The notes: a model not told the origin generated them from the letters alone. A stretch of DNA of 64,000 nt from Cryobacterium sp. PH31-L1 (GCF_030063145.1 NZ_JASISM010000002.1:124001-188000); one strand, 5' to 3'. Numbered from the stretch's first letter, positions 1-11,206 are shown. Numbers and translations: made by a program.

Positions 1-2
1 CC

Positions 3-2094
<2,092 letters not shown>

Positions 2095-2168
2095 GGTGGT
2101 CCTTCCCGAATGGGCACGCTGGCTGTATTTGTATTAACAGTGTCGCGCGCGGCGCGGCGCGGCGACTA

Positions 2169-2182
2169 GGGCCAAAGGTCCG
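2169..2182. promoter_or_regulatory. Weak DosR-box-like sequence upstream of the response regulator
   Basis: GGGCCAAAGGTCCG matches 10 of 14 core positions of the mycobacterial DosR consensus GGGACTWWAGTCCC. It lies about 75 nt upstream of the regulator start, between it and the csoR stop, a fitting place for autoregulation. High GC makes chance matches common, so this is a candidate only. Confidence 0.25.
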
Positions 2183-2186
2183 GTCC

Positions 2187-2495
2187 TTAGGAGCGAACCA
2201 GCCGGGCGATGGCCGCAGATGCCTCCTGCAGCTTGGCCTCGGCTTCGGTACCGCCGGCCATGGCCGCGTGCAGAACGCAGTGGTTGAGGTGGTCATCGAG
2301 CAGGCCCAGAGCGACCGATTCGAGGGCGCTCGTCATGGCCGAAATCTGGGTGAGAATGTCGATGCAGTACTTGTCGTCGGTGACCATGCCCTGCAAGCCG
2401 CGGGCCTGACCCTCGATGCGGCGCAGGCGCTTGAGATAGGCGTCCTTGTTGGAGATGTAGCCGTGCGGGCCGTCGTGGCTCTCTGACTCGGTCAT
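2187..2495 (-). CDS. csoR: Copper-sensing repressor CsoR
   Basis: CsoR-family Cu(I) sensor, 102 aa from the ATG at 2495. An upstream in-frame start at 2576 would run through the operators and is rejected. The three Cu(I) ligands of the family are present with correct spacing: C44, H69 and C73, equivalent to C36/H61/C65 of the Mycobacterium tuberculosis protein. CsoR proteins repress copper efflux genes and let go of DNA when Cu(I) binds. Here the gene is divergent from copZ-copA and the intergenic region holds two CsoR-type palindromes, so it most likely controls itself and the efflux operon. Confidence 0.93.
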   Translation of the reverse strand: MTESESHDGPHGYISNKDAYLKRLRRIEGQARGLQGMVTDDKYCIDILTQISAMTSALESVALGLLDDHLNHCVLHAAMAGGTEAEAKLQEASAAIARLVRS

Positions 2496-2537
2496 GACAT
2501 TATCCTCTGCGTCGTTCGTGAACTTAATGCTTAACTG

Positions 2538-2582
2538 TACCCCCTCGGGGTATAGTAGGGGAAAGGGTACCCCCAAGGGGTA
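2538..2582. promoter_or_regulatory. Two CsoR operators in the csoR/copZ divergent region
   Basis: Two 15-bp near-perfect palindromes, TACCCCCTCGGGGTA (2538-2552) and TACCCCCAAGGGGTA (2568-2582), start 30 bp apart, about three helix turns. A degenerate third site (TACCCATTCGGGGAA, 2594-2608) follows. These match the known G/C-tract CsoR operator form. Their position between divergent csoR and copZ suggests joint repression. Confidence 0.85.
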
Positions 2583-2626
2583 TGCTCGAATAAATACCCA
2601 TTCGGGGAAACAGTTAGGAATTTTCG

Positions 2627-2848
2627 ATGAGCACCACGACCGCTTACAGCGTTGACGGAATGACTTGCGGCCACTGCGTCGCCAGCGTGACCGAAGAGAT
2701 TACCGCGCTCGCGGGCGCCGAGAACGTCACGGTCGACGTCGTCAAGGGTGGCACCTCGCAGGTCACCGTCACGAGCGCCGCCCCGCTGGACCGCGCCCTG
2801 GTCGCCGCGGCCGTCGAGGAGGCGGGCTACCAGCTGGTAGCCGCCTGA
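2627..2848 (+). CDS. copZ: Copper chaperone CopZ (HMA domain)
   Basis: 73-aa heavy-metal-associated domain protein with the MTCGHC motif (MxCxxC) near residues 12-17 and the usual beta-alpha-beta-beta-alpha-beta length. It carries Cu(I) in the cytosol and hands it to the CopA ATPase. The stop overlaps the copA start (TGATG), so the two are translationally coupled. It is under the CsoR operators just upstream. Confidence 0.95.
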   Translation: MSTTTAYSVDGMTCGHCVASVTEEITALAGAENVTVDVVKGGTSQVTVTSAAPLDRALVAAAVEEAGYQLVAA

Positions 2849-5082
2849 TGTCTGCCGATGCGGGCCAGCAGGTGGACCTGCTCGTTGGGGGTATGACCTG
2901 CACCTCGTGTGCGGCCCGCATCGAGAAGAAGCTCAACCGGATGCCCGGGGTTGAAGCCAGTGTCAATTACGCCACCGAAAAGGCGAACGTCTTCGTGCCG
3001 GCCGGCACGAGCATCGACGACGCCATCAAAACCATCGAAGCCACCGGGTATACGGCCGCGTTGCCGGCCCCCGTCACCGTGGCCCCGACCGCCGTCGACC
3101 CCGAGTTGGCGGCCCTGCGCCAGCGCCTGCTGATCTCTGCCGCGCTGACTGTTCCCGTCGCTGTTCTGTCAATGATTCCCGTGCTGCAGTTCCCGAACTG
3201 GCAGTGGCTGGCCCTGACCCTCGCGGCCCCGGTCGCGATCTGGGGCGCCTGGCCGTTCCACCGCGCCGCCTGGGTGAACGCCCGCCACGGCGCCGCAACC
3301 ATGGACACCCTGGTCAGCGTCGGCGTGCTCGCCGCCCTCGGCTGGTCGCTCTACGCCCTGTTCTTCGGCACGGCCGGCATGGCTGGAATGACCATGAGTT
3401 TCACCTTCTCGGCCACGCCGGGAAGCGGCACCAGCGAGATTTACCTGGAGGTGGCATCCGCTGTCACCGTGTTTATTCTGGCTGGTCGGTACGCGGAAGC
3501 CCGGGCAAAGCGCAACTCCGGCGCGGCCCTCGCGGCGCTGCTCGAGCTCGGCGCGAAGGAGACCACGCTGCTGCGTGATGGTGTCGAGAGTCGCATCAGC
3601 ACCGCGCTGCTCGTGGTCGGCGACCAGTTCGTGGTGCGGCCGGGGGAGAAAGTCGCGACCGACGGGGTGATCGTTGATGGCTCGAGCGCTATCGATGCGA
3701 GCCTGCTCACCGGCGAATCGGTACCGATCGAGGTCGGTCCGGGCGACAGTGTTGTGGGCGCCACCCTGAACTCCGGCGGGCGACTCGTGGTGCAGGCCAC
3801 GCAGGTCGGTGCGGACACCGAGTTGGCCCACATCGGCCGGCTGGTGGAGCAGGCCCAGACCGGCAAAGCCGAGGTGCAGCGCCTGGCCGACCGCGTCTCC
3901 GGCGTGTTCGTGCCGATCGTGATCCTGCTCGCCCTCGCGACCCTGGCCGGCTGGCTTCTGGTCGGGGCTGGCGCCGCGATGGCGTTCACCGCGGCCGTGG
4001 CGACGCTGATCATCGCCTGCCCGTGCGCGCTCGGGCTGGCCACACCGACGGCGCTGCTGGTGGGAACCGGGCGCGGCGCGCAGCTGGGCATCCTGATCAA
4101 GGGGCCGCAGGTTCTGGAATCCACGCGCCGGGTCGACACGATTGTTCTCGACAAGACCGGCACGGTCACCACCGGGCGTATGACGCTGTCGAGTGTCGAT
4201 GCGCGCGAGTGCGGGTCTGAAGACGATCTGCTGGGGCTGGCGGGGGCGGCCGAAAGCGGGTCCGAGCATCCGATCGCCCGGGCGATCACGGCCGGCGCGG
4301 TTTCTCGGCTGGGCGCGGTGCGCGCTTCGTCGGAGTTTCTGTCCGAGCAGGGGCTCGGCGTGCAGGCGTTGGTGGATGGACGCCTGGTGCTGGTCGGACG
4401 GCCCGTCTGGCTGATCGAGCGCTGGAACCTTGTCGTGCCGATTGAGATGCAGGCCGTGATGGGCACCGCGGAGGCACTCGGCAAGACCGCGGTCATGGTG
4501 GCCTGGGACGGCCAGGTGCGCGGCGTGCTCACCGTCGCCGACACGGTGAAGCCTACGAGCGCCGCGGCGATAGCTCGCTTTCGTGCCCTCGGGCTGACTC
4601 CGATGCTCGTGACAGGTGACAATCTCGCCGCGGCGCAGAGTGTCGCCTCGCTCGTCGGCATTACCGATGTGACCGCCGGGGTGCTGCCGGCCGACAAGGC
4701 TCGGGCGATCGCTTCTTTGCAGGCGCAGGGCCACGTGGTGGCCATGGTCGGGGACGGCGTGAACGATGCCGTCGCTTTGGCGACCGCCGACCTCGGCATT
4801 GCCATGGGGTCGGGCACCGACGTGGCCATCGAGGCGAGTGACTTGACGCTCATGCGCAGCGACCTGCTCGCCGCAGCGGATGCGATACGGCTGGCCCGCC
4901 GCACCCTTAAGACGATCAAGGCCAACCTGTTCTGGGCCTTCGCCTACAACGTCGCGGCGATTCCGCTCGCGATGGCCGGGCTGCTGAACCCTCTGATCGC
5001 CGGGGCCGCGATGGCCCTGTCGTCGATCTTCGTGGTGACGAACAGCCTGCGCCTGCGCGGTTTCCGAGCCCAGCCTGCTTGA
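2848..5082 (+). CDS. copA: Copper-exporting P1B-type ATPase CopA
   Basis: 744-aa P1B-type ATPase exporting Cu(I) across the cytoplasmic membrane. In order: N-terminal HMA domain with MTCTSC (about residues 17-22), transmembrane segments, the TGES actuator motif, the membrane metal motif C391-P-C393, the phosphorylation motif D435-KTGT, SEHPIA of the nucleotide domain, and GDGVNDA in the hinge. CPC plus C-terminal membrane residues indicate the Cu+/Ag+ subgroup. A longer upstream frame exists but overlaps copZ; the ATG at 2848 gives the family-like N-terminus. A dispersed repeat follows the stop. Confidence 0.95.
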   Translation: MSADAGQQVDLLVGGMTCTSCAARIEKKLNRMPGVEASVNYATEKANVFVPAGTSIDDAIKTIEATGYTAALPAPVTVAPTAVDPELAALRQRLLISAALTVPVAVLSMIPVLQFPNWQWLALTLAAPVAIWGAWPFHRAAWVNARHGAATMDTLVSVGVLAALGWSLYALFFGTAGMAGMTMSFTFSATPGSGTSEIYLEVASAVTVFILAGRYAEARAKRNSGAALAALLELGAKETTLLRDGVESRISTALLVVGDQFVVRPGEKVATDGVIVDGSSAIDASLLTGESVPIEVGPGDSVVGATLNSGGRLVVQATQVGADTELAHIGRLVEQAQTGKAEVQRLADRVSGVFVPIVILLALATLAGWLLVGAGAAMAFTAAVATLIIACPCALGLATPTALLVGTGRGAQLGILIKGPQVLESTRRVDTIVLDKTGTVTTGRMTLSSVDARECGSEDDLLGLAGAAESGSEHPIARAITAGAVSRLGAVRASSEFLSEQGLGVQALVDGRLVLVGRPVWLIERWNLVVPIEMQAVMGTAEALGKTAVMVAWDGQVRGVLTVADTVKPTSAAAIARFRALGLTPMLVTGDNLAAAQSVASLVGITDVTAGVLPADKARAIASLQAQGHVVAMVGDGVNDAVALATADLGIAMGSGTDVAIEASDLTLMRSDLLAAADAIRLARRTLKTIKANLFWAFAYNVAAIPLAMAGLLNPLIAGAAMALSSIFVVTNSLRLRGFRAQPA

Positions 5083-5087
5083 GTGTG

Positions 5088-5137
5088 CTTTCCGGGCCCG
5101 GAAAGTGGGCCCAAGATCTATCGTGGTCCCGGTTTCC
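5088..5137 (+). repeat. Dispersed extragenic repeat, copy A
   Basis: Begins six bases after the copA stop. It contains the palindrome TTTCCGGGCCCGGAAA and a core GGGCCCA-N10-TGGTCCC that could pair as a hairpin, followed by GGTTTCC. The core recurs at about 7500-7568 and 37654-37722, always after a plus-strand stop codon. In this copy the TTTCCGGGCCCGGAAA unit lies before the core, whereas in the others it lies after it. It could act as a terminator or mRNA-end structure. Confidence 0.8.
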
Positions 5138-5189
5138 TAACGAGGGCCCCATGAGCGCAGGCGGCGCGCACCGCAGGCTTGTGCTCTTT

Positions 5190-5205
5190 ATACCCCTTGG
5201 GGTAT
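5190..5205. promoter_or_regulatory. CstR/CsoR-type operator
   Basis: ATACCCCTTGGGGTAT: 7-bp perfect arms around a TT centre, 20 bp before the CoA-disulfide reductase start. It resembles CstR operators and is nearly the same as the CsoR operators at 2538-2582. The operon it precedes ends with a CstR-like sensor, so persulfide-responsive autoregulation is likely. Confidence 0.75.
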
Positions 5206-5224
5206 CCTTGATCCGGAGGCACAC

Positions 5225-6885
5225 GTGAAAATCATCATTGTAGGCGGAGTTGCGGGCGGAATGTCGGCGGCGACCAGGTTGCGCCGACTCGACGAGAGCG
5301 CCGAGATCATCGTGTTCGAGCGCGGCCATTACGTGTCGTTCGCGAACTGCGGGCTGCCCTATTTCGTGGGGGGAATCATTCGGGATCGCGGTGACCTGCT
5401 GCTGCAGACCCCCGAATCCCTCGGGGCACGCTTCGCACTCGACGTGCGCGTCGACACCGAGGTCGTGCAGATTGACCGCACGGCCCAGACCGTCTCGGTG
5501 CGCAATCTGCTGACCGACGAAACGAGCGCTGAACACTACGACCGCCTCGTGCTCGCGGCCGGCGCTTCGGCACGATCCACCGCGGCTGAAGACACCACCG
5601 TCCCCACGCGCACCCTGCGCACGGTCGACGACGTCGATCACATCACCGCGGTGCTGGCGGGCGCCGCAGCGGCATCCGCTGTGGTGATCGGCGGTGGGTT
5701 CATCGGCCTCGAAGCCGTCGAAAACCTCGTGCACCGCGGCGTGCACGTGACCCTCGTGCAGCGCGGGCCGCAGATTTTCACCCCGCTCGACCCCGAGATG
5801 GCCGCTTCTGTACTCGATCGCCTGCGGGAACGCGGCGTCGACGTGCGCCTGAACACCACGGTCACCGGAACGTCAGCCCTCGGCATCATGCTCAGCGACG
5901 GCCGCAGCGTGCCCGCCGACCTCGTGATCGACGCGAGCGGCGTAAGCCCCGACGTCACCCTCGCCGAACAGGCCGGCCTCCGCCTCGGCGAGAGCGGCGG
6001 CATCTGGGTCGACGGCACCCAGGCCACGAGCGACCCGCATATCTTCGCGGTCGGCGACGGCGTGGAGAAAACGGATGCCGTCAGCGGCACCGGCACGCTC
6101 CTCACCATGGCGGGCCTCGCGAACCGACACGGCCGCTCCGTGGCCGACAGCATTGCCGGCACCCCCGAGCAGGCCACCCCCGCGCTCGGCACCGGAATCC
6201 TGGGCATCTTCGGCCTCACCGTGGCGCTGGTCGGCTGGAGCGAGAAACGCCTGGTCGAGGCCGGCCGCGCCCACCGTATCGCGCACACCCACCCCGCCAA
6301 CCATGCCGGCTACTTTCCCGGCGCGGAGGGAATGTCCATCAAACTGCTCATCGACGCCGAGTCCGACGCGATCCTCGGCGCCCAGATAGTGGGCGGCGCC
6401 GGGGTGGACAAACGCATCGACGTACTGGCGGTCGCGATGGCGGCGGGGCTGAGCGCATCCGCTTTGACGCGTCTCGAACTGGCCTACGCGCCGCAGTATG
6501 CCTCCGCGAAGGACCCAATCAACCAGCTCGGCTACGTCGCGTCGAACCTCGCGCAGGGCACGAGCGTGAACCTGCAATGGCACGAGCTGGCGGCAGCGCG
6601 CGGCCGCGGCGCCGTGCTCGTCGACGTGCGATCGGCCGGCGAATTCGCGGCCGGCAGCATTCCGGGCGCGCTCAACGTATCGCTCGACGACCTGCGCGGC
6701 CGGCTCGATGAGCTGCCGCGTGTGCCGCTGATCGTGCACTGCCAGGTGGGTCAGCGCGGCCATACCGCCGCTCGCATTCTCGCCCAGAACGGATTCGACG
6801 TGCGCAATCTTGACGGCGGCTATCGCACCTGGCTCGCCGGAACGTCTAGCCTTGTTGTTTCCCCCATTTTGGAAAGGGCCCTCGC

Positions 6886-6889
<4 letters not shown>
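5225..6889 (+). CDS. CoA-disulfide reductase-rhodanese fusion (persulfide reductase)
   Basis: 554-aa flavoprotein of the CoADR-RHD type, which reduces CoA disulfide or CoA persulfide with NAD(P)H. The N-terminus has the FAD motif GGVAGGMSAA, then the single redox cysteine C42 in NCGLPY, a second nucleotide motif (GGGFIGLEAVE) and the FAD-binding AVGD. A C-terminal rhodanese domain (from about residue 445) has an active-site cysteine at about 506 (HCQVGQRG). GTG start at 5225 with GGAGG close upstream. It overlaps the next rhodanese gene by ATGA. Together with that gene and the CstR-like sensor this is a sulfane-sulfur handling operon. Confidence 0.88.
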
Positions 6890-7480
<591 letters not shown>

Positions 7481-7499
7481 CGAGGCGGCATCCGCTCGC

Positions 7500-7568
7500 C
7501 GGGCCCACCTTGGGCAACTGGGCCCATGATCAATCGTGGTCCCGGTTTCCGGGCCCGGGGCCGGAAAG
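7500..7568 (+). repeat. Dispersed extragenic repeat, copy B
   Basis: Full copy: an upstream unit (GGGCCCACCTTGGG), the core GGGCCCA-N10-TGGTCCC, then TTTCCGGGCCCGG..CCGGAAA. It fills the gap between the cstR-like stop (7480) and the convergent arsC stop (7581). Copy C at 37654-37722 is nearly identical over the full length. The self-complementary parts make it a likely two-way transcription end. Confidence 0.85.
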
Positions 7569-7580
7569 CTCAGCGACGAG

Positions 7581-7982
7581 TCAGACGACCGGCAGAATCT
7601 CCGCGAGAAGCGCCTCGATGCGCGCCTTGATCTCATCGCGAATGGGGCGCACGCTCTCGAGACCCTGGCCGGCCGGGTCGGCCAGTTCCCAGTCCTCATA
7701 CCGCTTGCCCGGAAAGATCGGACAGGCGTCGCCACAGCCCATGGTGATGACGACGTCGGCCTGCTTGACCGCCTCGGTCGTGAGAATCTTCGGCACGTTG
7801 TGCGCGATATCGATGCCCTCTTCGGCCATCGCAGCAATGGCCACCGGGTTGATCTGGTCCTTCGGCTCGGAGCCGGCCGAGAACACGTCGACGCGTCCCT
7901 GCGCGAGCGCGGTCAGATAGCCGGCAGCCATCTGCGAGCGTCCGGCGTTGTGCACGCAGACGAAGAGTACGGAGGGTTTCAT
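7581..7982 (-). CDS. arsC: Arsenate reductase, low-molecular-weight phosphatase type
   Basis: 133-aa ArsC of the LMW protein-tyrosine-phosphatase fold. The P-loop CVHNAGRS starts at C9 (CxxNxxRS), and further cysteines lie in MGCGDACP (about residues 81-85). It reduces As(V) to As(III), coupled in actinobacteria to mycothiol/mycoredoxin or thioredoxin; which applies here cannot be seen. It follows the acr3 gene by 16 nt on the same strand, so product As(III) can be exported at once. Confidence 0.9.
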   Translation of the reverse strand: MKPSVLFVCVHNAGRSQMAAGYLTALAQGRVDVFSAGSEPKDQINPVAIAAMAEEGIDIAHNVPKILTTEAVKQADVVITMGCGDACPIFPGKRYEDWELADPAGQGLESVRPIRDEIKARIEALLAEILPVV

Positions 7983-7998
7983 TGGAGTCTTCTTTCGT

Positions 7999-9102
7999 CT
8001 AAACGAGAGTGGATGCCGCGGCGGGCGTCGGCGACGCCGCCACCGGCATCCGCTCGGGAAACAAGCGGGGTTTGAGCCAGAGTGCCACGTAGACCAGGGC
8101 GATGAGCGCCGGCACTTCGATCAACGGACCGACGATGCCAGCCAGGGCCTGGCCGCTGAGCGCGCCGAAGGTGCCGATCGCGACGGCGATGGCGAGCTCG
8201 AAGTTGTTGCCGGCGGCGGTGAACGCGAGGGTCGTGGTTCGCTCGTAGGTCATGCGCAGCAGGCGCCCGGTGAGAAAACCGACCAGGAACATGACCGCGA
8301 AGTAGACCAGCATCGGCAGCGCGATGCGCGCGACATCCCCAGGGTGGTCAGAGACCAGCTGCCCCTGCAGCGCGAACAGCATGACGATGGTGAACAGCAG
8401 GCCCCATAGTGCGAACGGGGCGACCCGGGGGAGGAAGCGCGCCTCGTACCAGTCGCGCCCGCGGCGCGCCTCGCCGATGCGGCGCGACAGATAGCCGGCC
8501 AGCAGCGGGATGCCGAGGAACACCAGCACGCTCGCGGTGATTGCCCAGATCGAGAACTCGGCGCTCGTTGTAGGCAAGCCGAGCCACGCTGGCAGCACCT
8601 GCAGGTAGAACCAGCCGAGCGCGCCGAACGCGACGACTTGGAACACCGAATTCACGGCCACGAGAAAGGCGGCGGCTTCGCGGTCGCCGCAGGCCAGGTC
8701 GTTCCAGATCAGCACCATGGCGATGCAGCGGGCGAGCCCGACGATGATCAGGCCGGTGCGGTATTCCGGCAGGTCGGGCAGAAAAATCCAGGCCAGGGCG
8801 AACATGAGGGCCGGGCCGACAAGCCAGTTCAGCAGCAGGGAGGAGACCAGCAGGCGCTTGTCGCTGGCGACGGCGCGGGCATCCGTGTAGCGAACCTTGG
8901 CGAGTACCGGATACATCATGATGAGCAGCCCGAGGGCGATCGGCACGCTGATCGACCCGATCGTCCACAAGTGCAGCAGCTCGCCGACGGCGGGAACGTA
9001 TCCGGCCAGCAGCAGGCCGAGGGCCATGGCGGCGAGGATCCAGACGGGCAGCAGCCGGTCGATCGCGCCGAGTCGGGTGGGGGCTGGGGCGGTGCTGTTC
9101 AC
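7999..9102 (-). CDS. Arsenite efflux transporter, ACR3 family
   Basis: About 367-aa multi-pass membrane protein of the ACR3 (BASS superfamily) type that exports arsenite. About ten hydrophobic segments and the family stretch LVGPALMFALAW are visible. The GTG start at 9102 is chosen because GGAG lies 8 nt upstream and the protein then begins just before IDRLLPVW. An in-frame ATG at 9159 would put 19 odd residues over the operator region. It is transcribed away from arsR, and arsC follows. Confidence 0.9.
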   Translation of the reverse strand: MNSTAPAPTRLGAIDRLLPVWILAAMALGLLLAGYVPAVGELLHLWTIGSISVPIALGLLIMMYPVLAKVRYTDARAVASDKRLLVSSLLLNWLVGPALMFALAWIFLPDLPEYRTGLIIVGLARCIAMVLIWNDLACGDREAAAFLVAVNSVFQVVAFGALGWFYLQVLPAWLGLPTTSAEFSIWAITASVLVFLGIPLLAGYLSRRIGEARRGRDWYEARFLPRVAPFALWGLLFTIVMLFALQGQLVSDHPGDVARIALPMLVYFAVMFLVGFLTGRLLRMTYERTTTLAFTAAGNNFELAIAVAIGTFGALSGQALAGIVGPLIEVPALIALVYVALWLKPRLFPERMPVAASPTPAAASTLV

Positions 9103-9135
9103 GAATCTCCAAGTCTTAGACAGCGATTCGCGGTA

Positions 9136-9155
9136 ACATTGATCGTTGTCGATGT
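9136..9155. promoter_or_regulatory. Candidate ArsR operator
   Basis: ACATTGA-N6-TCGATGT is an imperfect 20-bp palindrome in the 105-bp divergent region between acr3 and arsR. Place and size fit an ArsR-family operator controlling both directions. Nearby ATGTCAATCT (9181-9190) could be part of a second site. Confidence 0.55.
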
Positions 9156-9207
9156 CCACGCTAGATCACTGGATCGACCGATGTCAATCTAAGGAGGGTG
9201 TGTTCGC

Positions 9208-9582
9208 GTGTCGGTTACCCAGACCCTGCCACTGACCGACATTTCTCGCCGTTCAACCGACGAAGCGGATGCCTGCTCTTCGCCGTTAGCCCGCGCGTCC
9301 ATCGCCCCCGACCACGCCGATGCCCTGGCCCGCTCTCTCAAAGCCCTCGCCGACCCGGCCCGGCTGCGCATCATTTCGATCGTCTCGGCCCACACCGACC
9401 AGGAAGCCTGCGTCTGCGACCTGACCGACCAGCTCACCCTGAGCCAGCCCACCATCTCGCACCACCTCAAGGTACTCGTCGAGGCCGGCTTTCTCAGCCG
9501 GGCTAAGCGCGGCACCTGGTCGTACTACAGCGTGGTACCCGGCTCGCTGAACTCCGTAGTCGGAGTGCTCGCCGACGTCTGA
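9208..9582 (+). CDS. arsR: ArsR-family arsenic-responsive repressor
   Basis: 124-aa winged-helix repressor. The metalloid motif appears as ACVCDL with C68 and C70 at the start of the DNA-binding helix region, followed by LSQPTISHHLKVLVEAG, the recognition helix. As(III) binding to these cysteines releases DNA in this family. A third cysteine (C23) may complete the site. GTG start at 9208 with AAGGAGGG upstream. Divergent from acr3-arsC. Confidence 0.92.
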   Translation: MSVTQTLPLTDISRRSTDEADACSSPLARASIAPDHADALARSLKALADPARLRIISIVSAHTDQEACVCDLTDQLTLSQPTISHHLKVLVEAGFLSRAKRGTWSYYSVVPGSLNSVVGVLADV

Positions 9583-9734
9583 CGCCCGGCGCGTGGCGCG
9601 ACATCCGTTCGACCTGCTTGGCGGCCGTGCGCCACCGCGCGACTGCTTGGCCGACTGCCCCACCCGCGCGCCACTAGCCCGATGAGGGGAACGCGGCCAA
9701 GCTGGTCCCGGGGCGGAGCCCGAAGGGAGCCCAC

Positions 9735-10235
9735 ATGAGTACCTATGTGATCGTTGGAGTCACACCCGGCCAGCCCGACGTGGTTGTGTTGGAGGCCGCC
9801 GCGTTTGCGGACCGGTTTCAGGCCGAGCTGGTCTGCGCCACGGTCGAGCCCGGCCGCTACGTGATCGATGAGTTCGCCGACGGCAGCATCCTCTCGCTGC
9901 CGGTCGACCCCGACCTGCTCGATCTGGACGACGAGGGCTTTCCCGTTGCCCTGCGAGCCCACCTGACGACCCTGCTCGCCGGTCGCACCCTGACCTGGTC
10001 GACCCGGGCTGTCGCGGGCGACCCGGCCCGCGCGCTTGCGCATCTCGCCGACACCCTTGATGCCGCGATGATCGTGGTCGGCACACGCGAGCGGGGCGTG
10101 CGGGCCAGCGTGCAAGAGTTCTTCGCCGGCTCCGTGGCCGTGCACCTCGCGCACCGGCAGCACCGACCCGTCGTGGTCATTCCCCTGGCCCCGGTGGCCT
10201 TTCGCGACGAACTACCGTGGGAGTCCACCGATTAG
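9735..10235 (+). CDS. Universal stress protein (UspA family)
   Basis: 166-aa single Usp domain. The N-terminal strand YVIVGVTP and the C-terminal stretch from VVGTRERG to FAGSVAVHLAHRQHRPVVVIP match the fold; the G-x9-GS part fits ATP-binding members only loosely. Usp genes are typical DosR targets in mycobacteria, and a DosR-type regulator lies in this window, but no clear DosR box was found in the 150 bp upstream. Good ribosome site (AAGGGAG) before the ATG. A fluoride riboswitch starts 17 nt after the stop. Confidence 0.85.
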   Translation: MSTYVIVGVTPGQPDVVVLEAAAFADRFQAELVCATVEPGRYVIDEFADGSILSLPVDPDLLDLDDEGFPVALRAHLTTLLAGRTLTWSTRAVAGDPARALAHLADTLDAAMIVVGTRERGVRASVQEFFAGSVAVHLAHRQHRPVVVIPLAPVAFRDELPWESTD

Positions 10236-10251
10236 GGCGTGTATTCTGGCC

Positions 10252-10311
10252 ACGGCGATGGATCCCGCCCGAGCATCCGCTCAAACTGCCCGTGCTGATG
10301 GTTCCTGCTGA
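10252..10311 (+). ncRNA. Fluoride riboswitch (crcB motif)
   Basis: The conserved elements occur in order: GGCGATGGATCCCGCC, a variable hairpin GAGC-ATCC-GCTC, AAACTGCCC, then GCTGATGGTTCCTGC. These match the crcB-motif core (GGCGAUG..CCCGCC..AACUGCC..CUGAUG..CCUNC). It lies directly upstream of two crcB fluoride-channel genes, its classic target. Fluoride binding turns expression on. Confidence 0.9.
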
Positions 10312-10355
10312 GTGCAACAGGTAGGTGAACCATCGCCACGAACACGCCACGAGCC

Positions 10356-10793
10356 GTGCACCTGAACTGGCGCTACCTCGCCCTCGTCTTTCTCGGCGGA
10401 ACCGTCGGCACCGCCCTCCGCGAAGCGCTCGGGCTGCTGCTGCCGCCCATCGATCTGGCCGGCGCCCGCCTGCCGCTGACCACTCTCGGCATCAACCTGC
10501 TCGGAGCCCTGCTGCTCGGGCTGCTGCTCGAAGCGCTCGTGCGCCGCGGACACGACGCCGGTGGCCGCCGCACCGCGCGCCTGCTGCTCGGCACGGGCCT
10601 GCTCGGTGGATTCACGACCTACAGCGCCCTCGCCACCGACACCGCGCTGCTCCTTCACGGCGGCGCCATCGCACCGGCCATCGCCTATGCGCTCGCCACG
10701 GTTCTGCTCGGCGGCCTCGCGACCTGGCTCGGAATCGTGCTGGGCGCGGCGCTGCACCGTCGCGGGGAATCCTCTCGGGGGGGAAACGGATGA
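10356..10793 (+). CDS. crcB: Fluoride channel subunit CrcB/Fluc (first copy)
   Basis: 145-aa four-helix membrane protein of the Fluc/CrcB family that lets F- leave the cell. Visible marks are GGTVGTALRE at the N-terminus, GINLLGALLLG with the channel Asn, and GLLGGFTTYSALATD, the conserved Thr/Ser/Phe segment. The GTG at 10356 is the chosen start; no strong ribosome site is evident, so the exact start is uncertain. It overlaps the second crcB by ATGA. Two different subunits next to each other suggest a heterodimer. Confidence 0.9.
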   Translation: MHLNWRYLALVFLGGTVGTALREALGLLLPPIDLAGARLPLTTLGINLLGALLLGLLLEALVRRGHDAGGRRTARLLLGTGLLGGFTTYSALATDTALLLHGGAIAPAIAYALATVLLGGLATWLGIVLGAALHRRGESSRGGNG

Positions 10794-11170
10794 CCCCGCT
10801 CCTGTTCTTCGGCGTCGCTGCGGCCGGCGGAGTGGGTGCGGCCACCCGCCTGATTCTGGACGGCCTCGTTCGCACCCGCCTCGGCGGGGCGTTTCCCTAT
10901 GGCACCACGATCATCAACGTGAGTGGCTCGCTGCTGCTCGGCCTTGTCACCGGCCTGGCCCTGAACCTCGTGCTCACGCCGGAGTGGAGCCTCGTGCTCG
11001 GCGTCGGCCTGCTCGGCGGGTATACGACGTTCAGCACGGCCAGCTTCGAGACCGTGCGGCTGGCCCAGGCGCATCGGTATCTGGCCGCGCTGGCCAACGG
11101 ACTCGGCATGCTGGCGGCATCTGTTCTGGCGGCTGCGCTCGGGCTCTGGGCCGGGCTCGCCCTCGGCTGA
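10790..11170 (+). CDS. crcB: Fluoride channel subunit CrcB/Fluc (second copy)
   Basis: 126-aa CrcB paralogue: GGVGAATRLILD, TTIINVSGSLLLG (channel Asn) and GLLGGYTTFSTASFETVRL. It starts inside the stop of the first copy (ATGA), so the pair should be made in equal amounts. Both are under the upstream fluoride riboswitch. A hairpin overlaps its stop codon. Confidence 0.92.
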   Translation: MTPLLFFGVAAAGGVGAATRLILDGLVRTRLGGAFPYGTTIINVSGSLLLGLVTGLALNLVLTPEWSLVLGVGLLGGYTTFSTASFETVRLAQAHRYLAALANGLGMLAASVLAAALGLWAGLALG

Positions 11171-11188
11171 CGGGGCACGGGCCCCGTC
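11169..11188. terminator. Hairpin at the end of crcB, between convergent genes
   Basis: GACGGGGC-ACGG-GCCCCGTC: perfect 8-bp stem with 4-nt loop, beginning within the crcB stop codon and ending 19 nt before the convergent thiol-oxidase stop. No T-run follows, as is common in high-GC actinobacteria. Confidence 0.6.
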
Positions 11189-11206
11189 CCAAGTGCGGGC
11201 GGGTGG

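Noticed and set aside
3169..4925. Two long minus-strand frames opposite copA
   Set aside because: copA has all P1B-ATPase motifs on the plus strand; the minus frames have none.
9103..9159. N-terminal extension of the ACR3 transporter to the ATG at 9159
   Set aside because: Residues before the GTG at 9102 are not family-like and would cover the arsR operator; GGAG fits the GTG start.
9583..9734. DosR box before the universal stress gene
   Set aside because: GGGGAAC...GGTCCC is only a loose half-match in GC-rich sequence.
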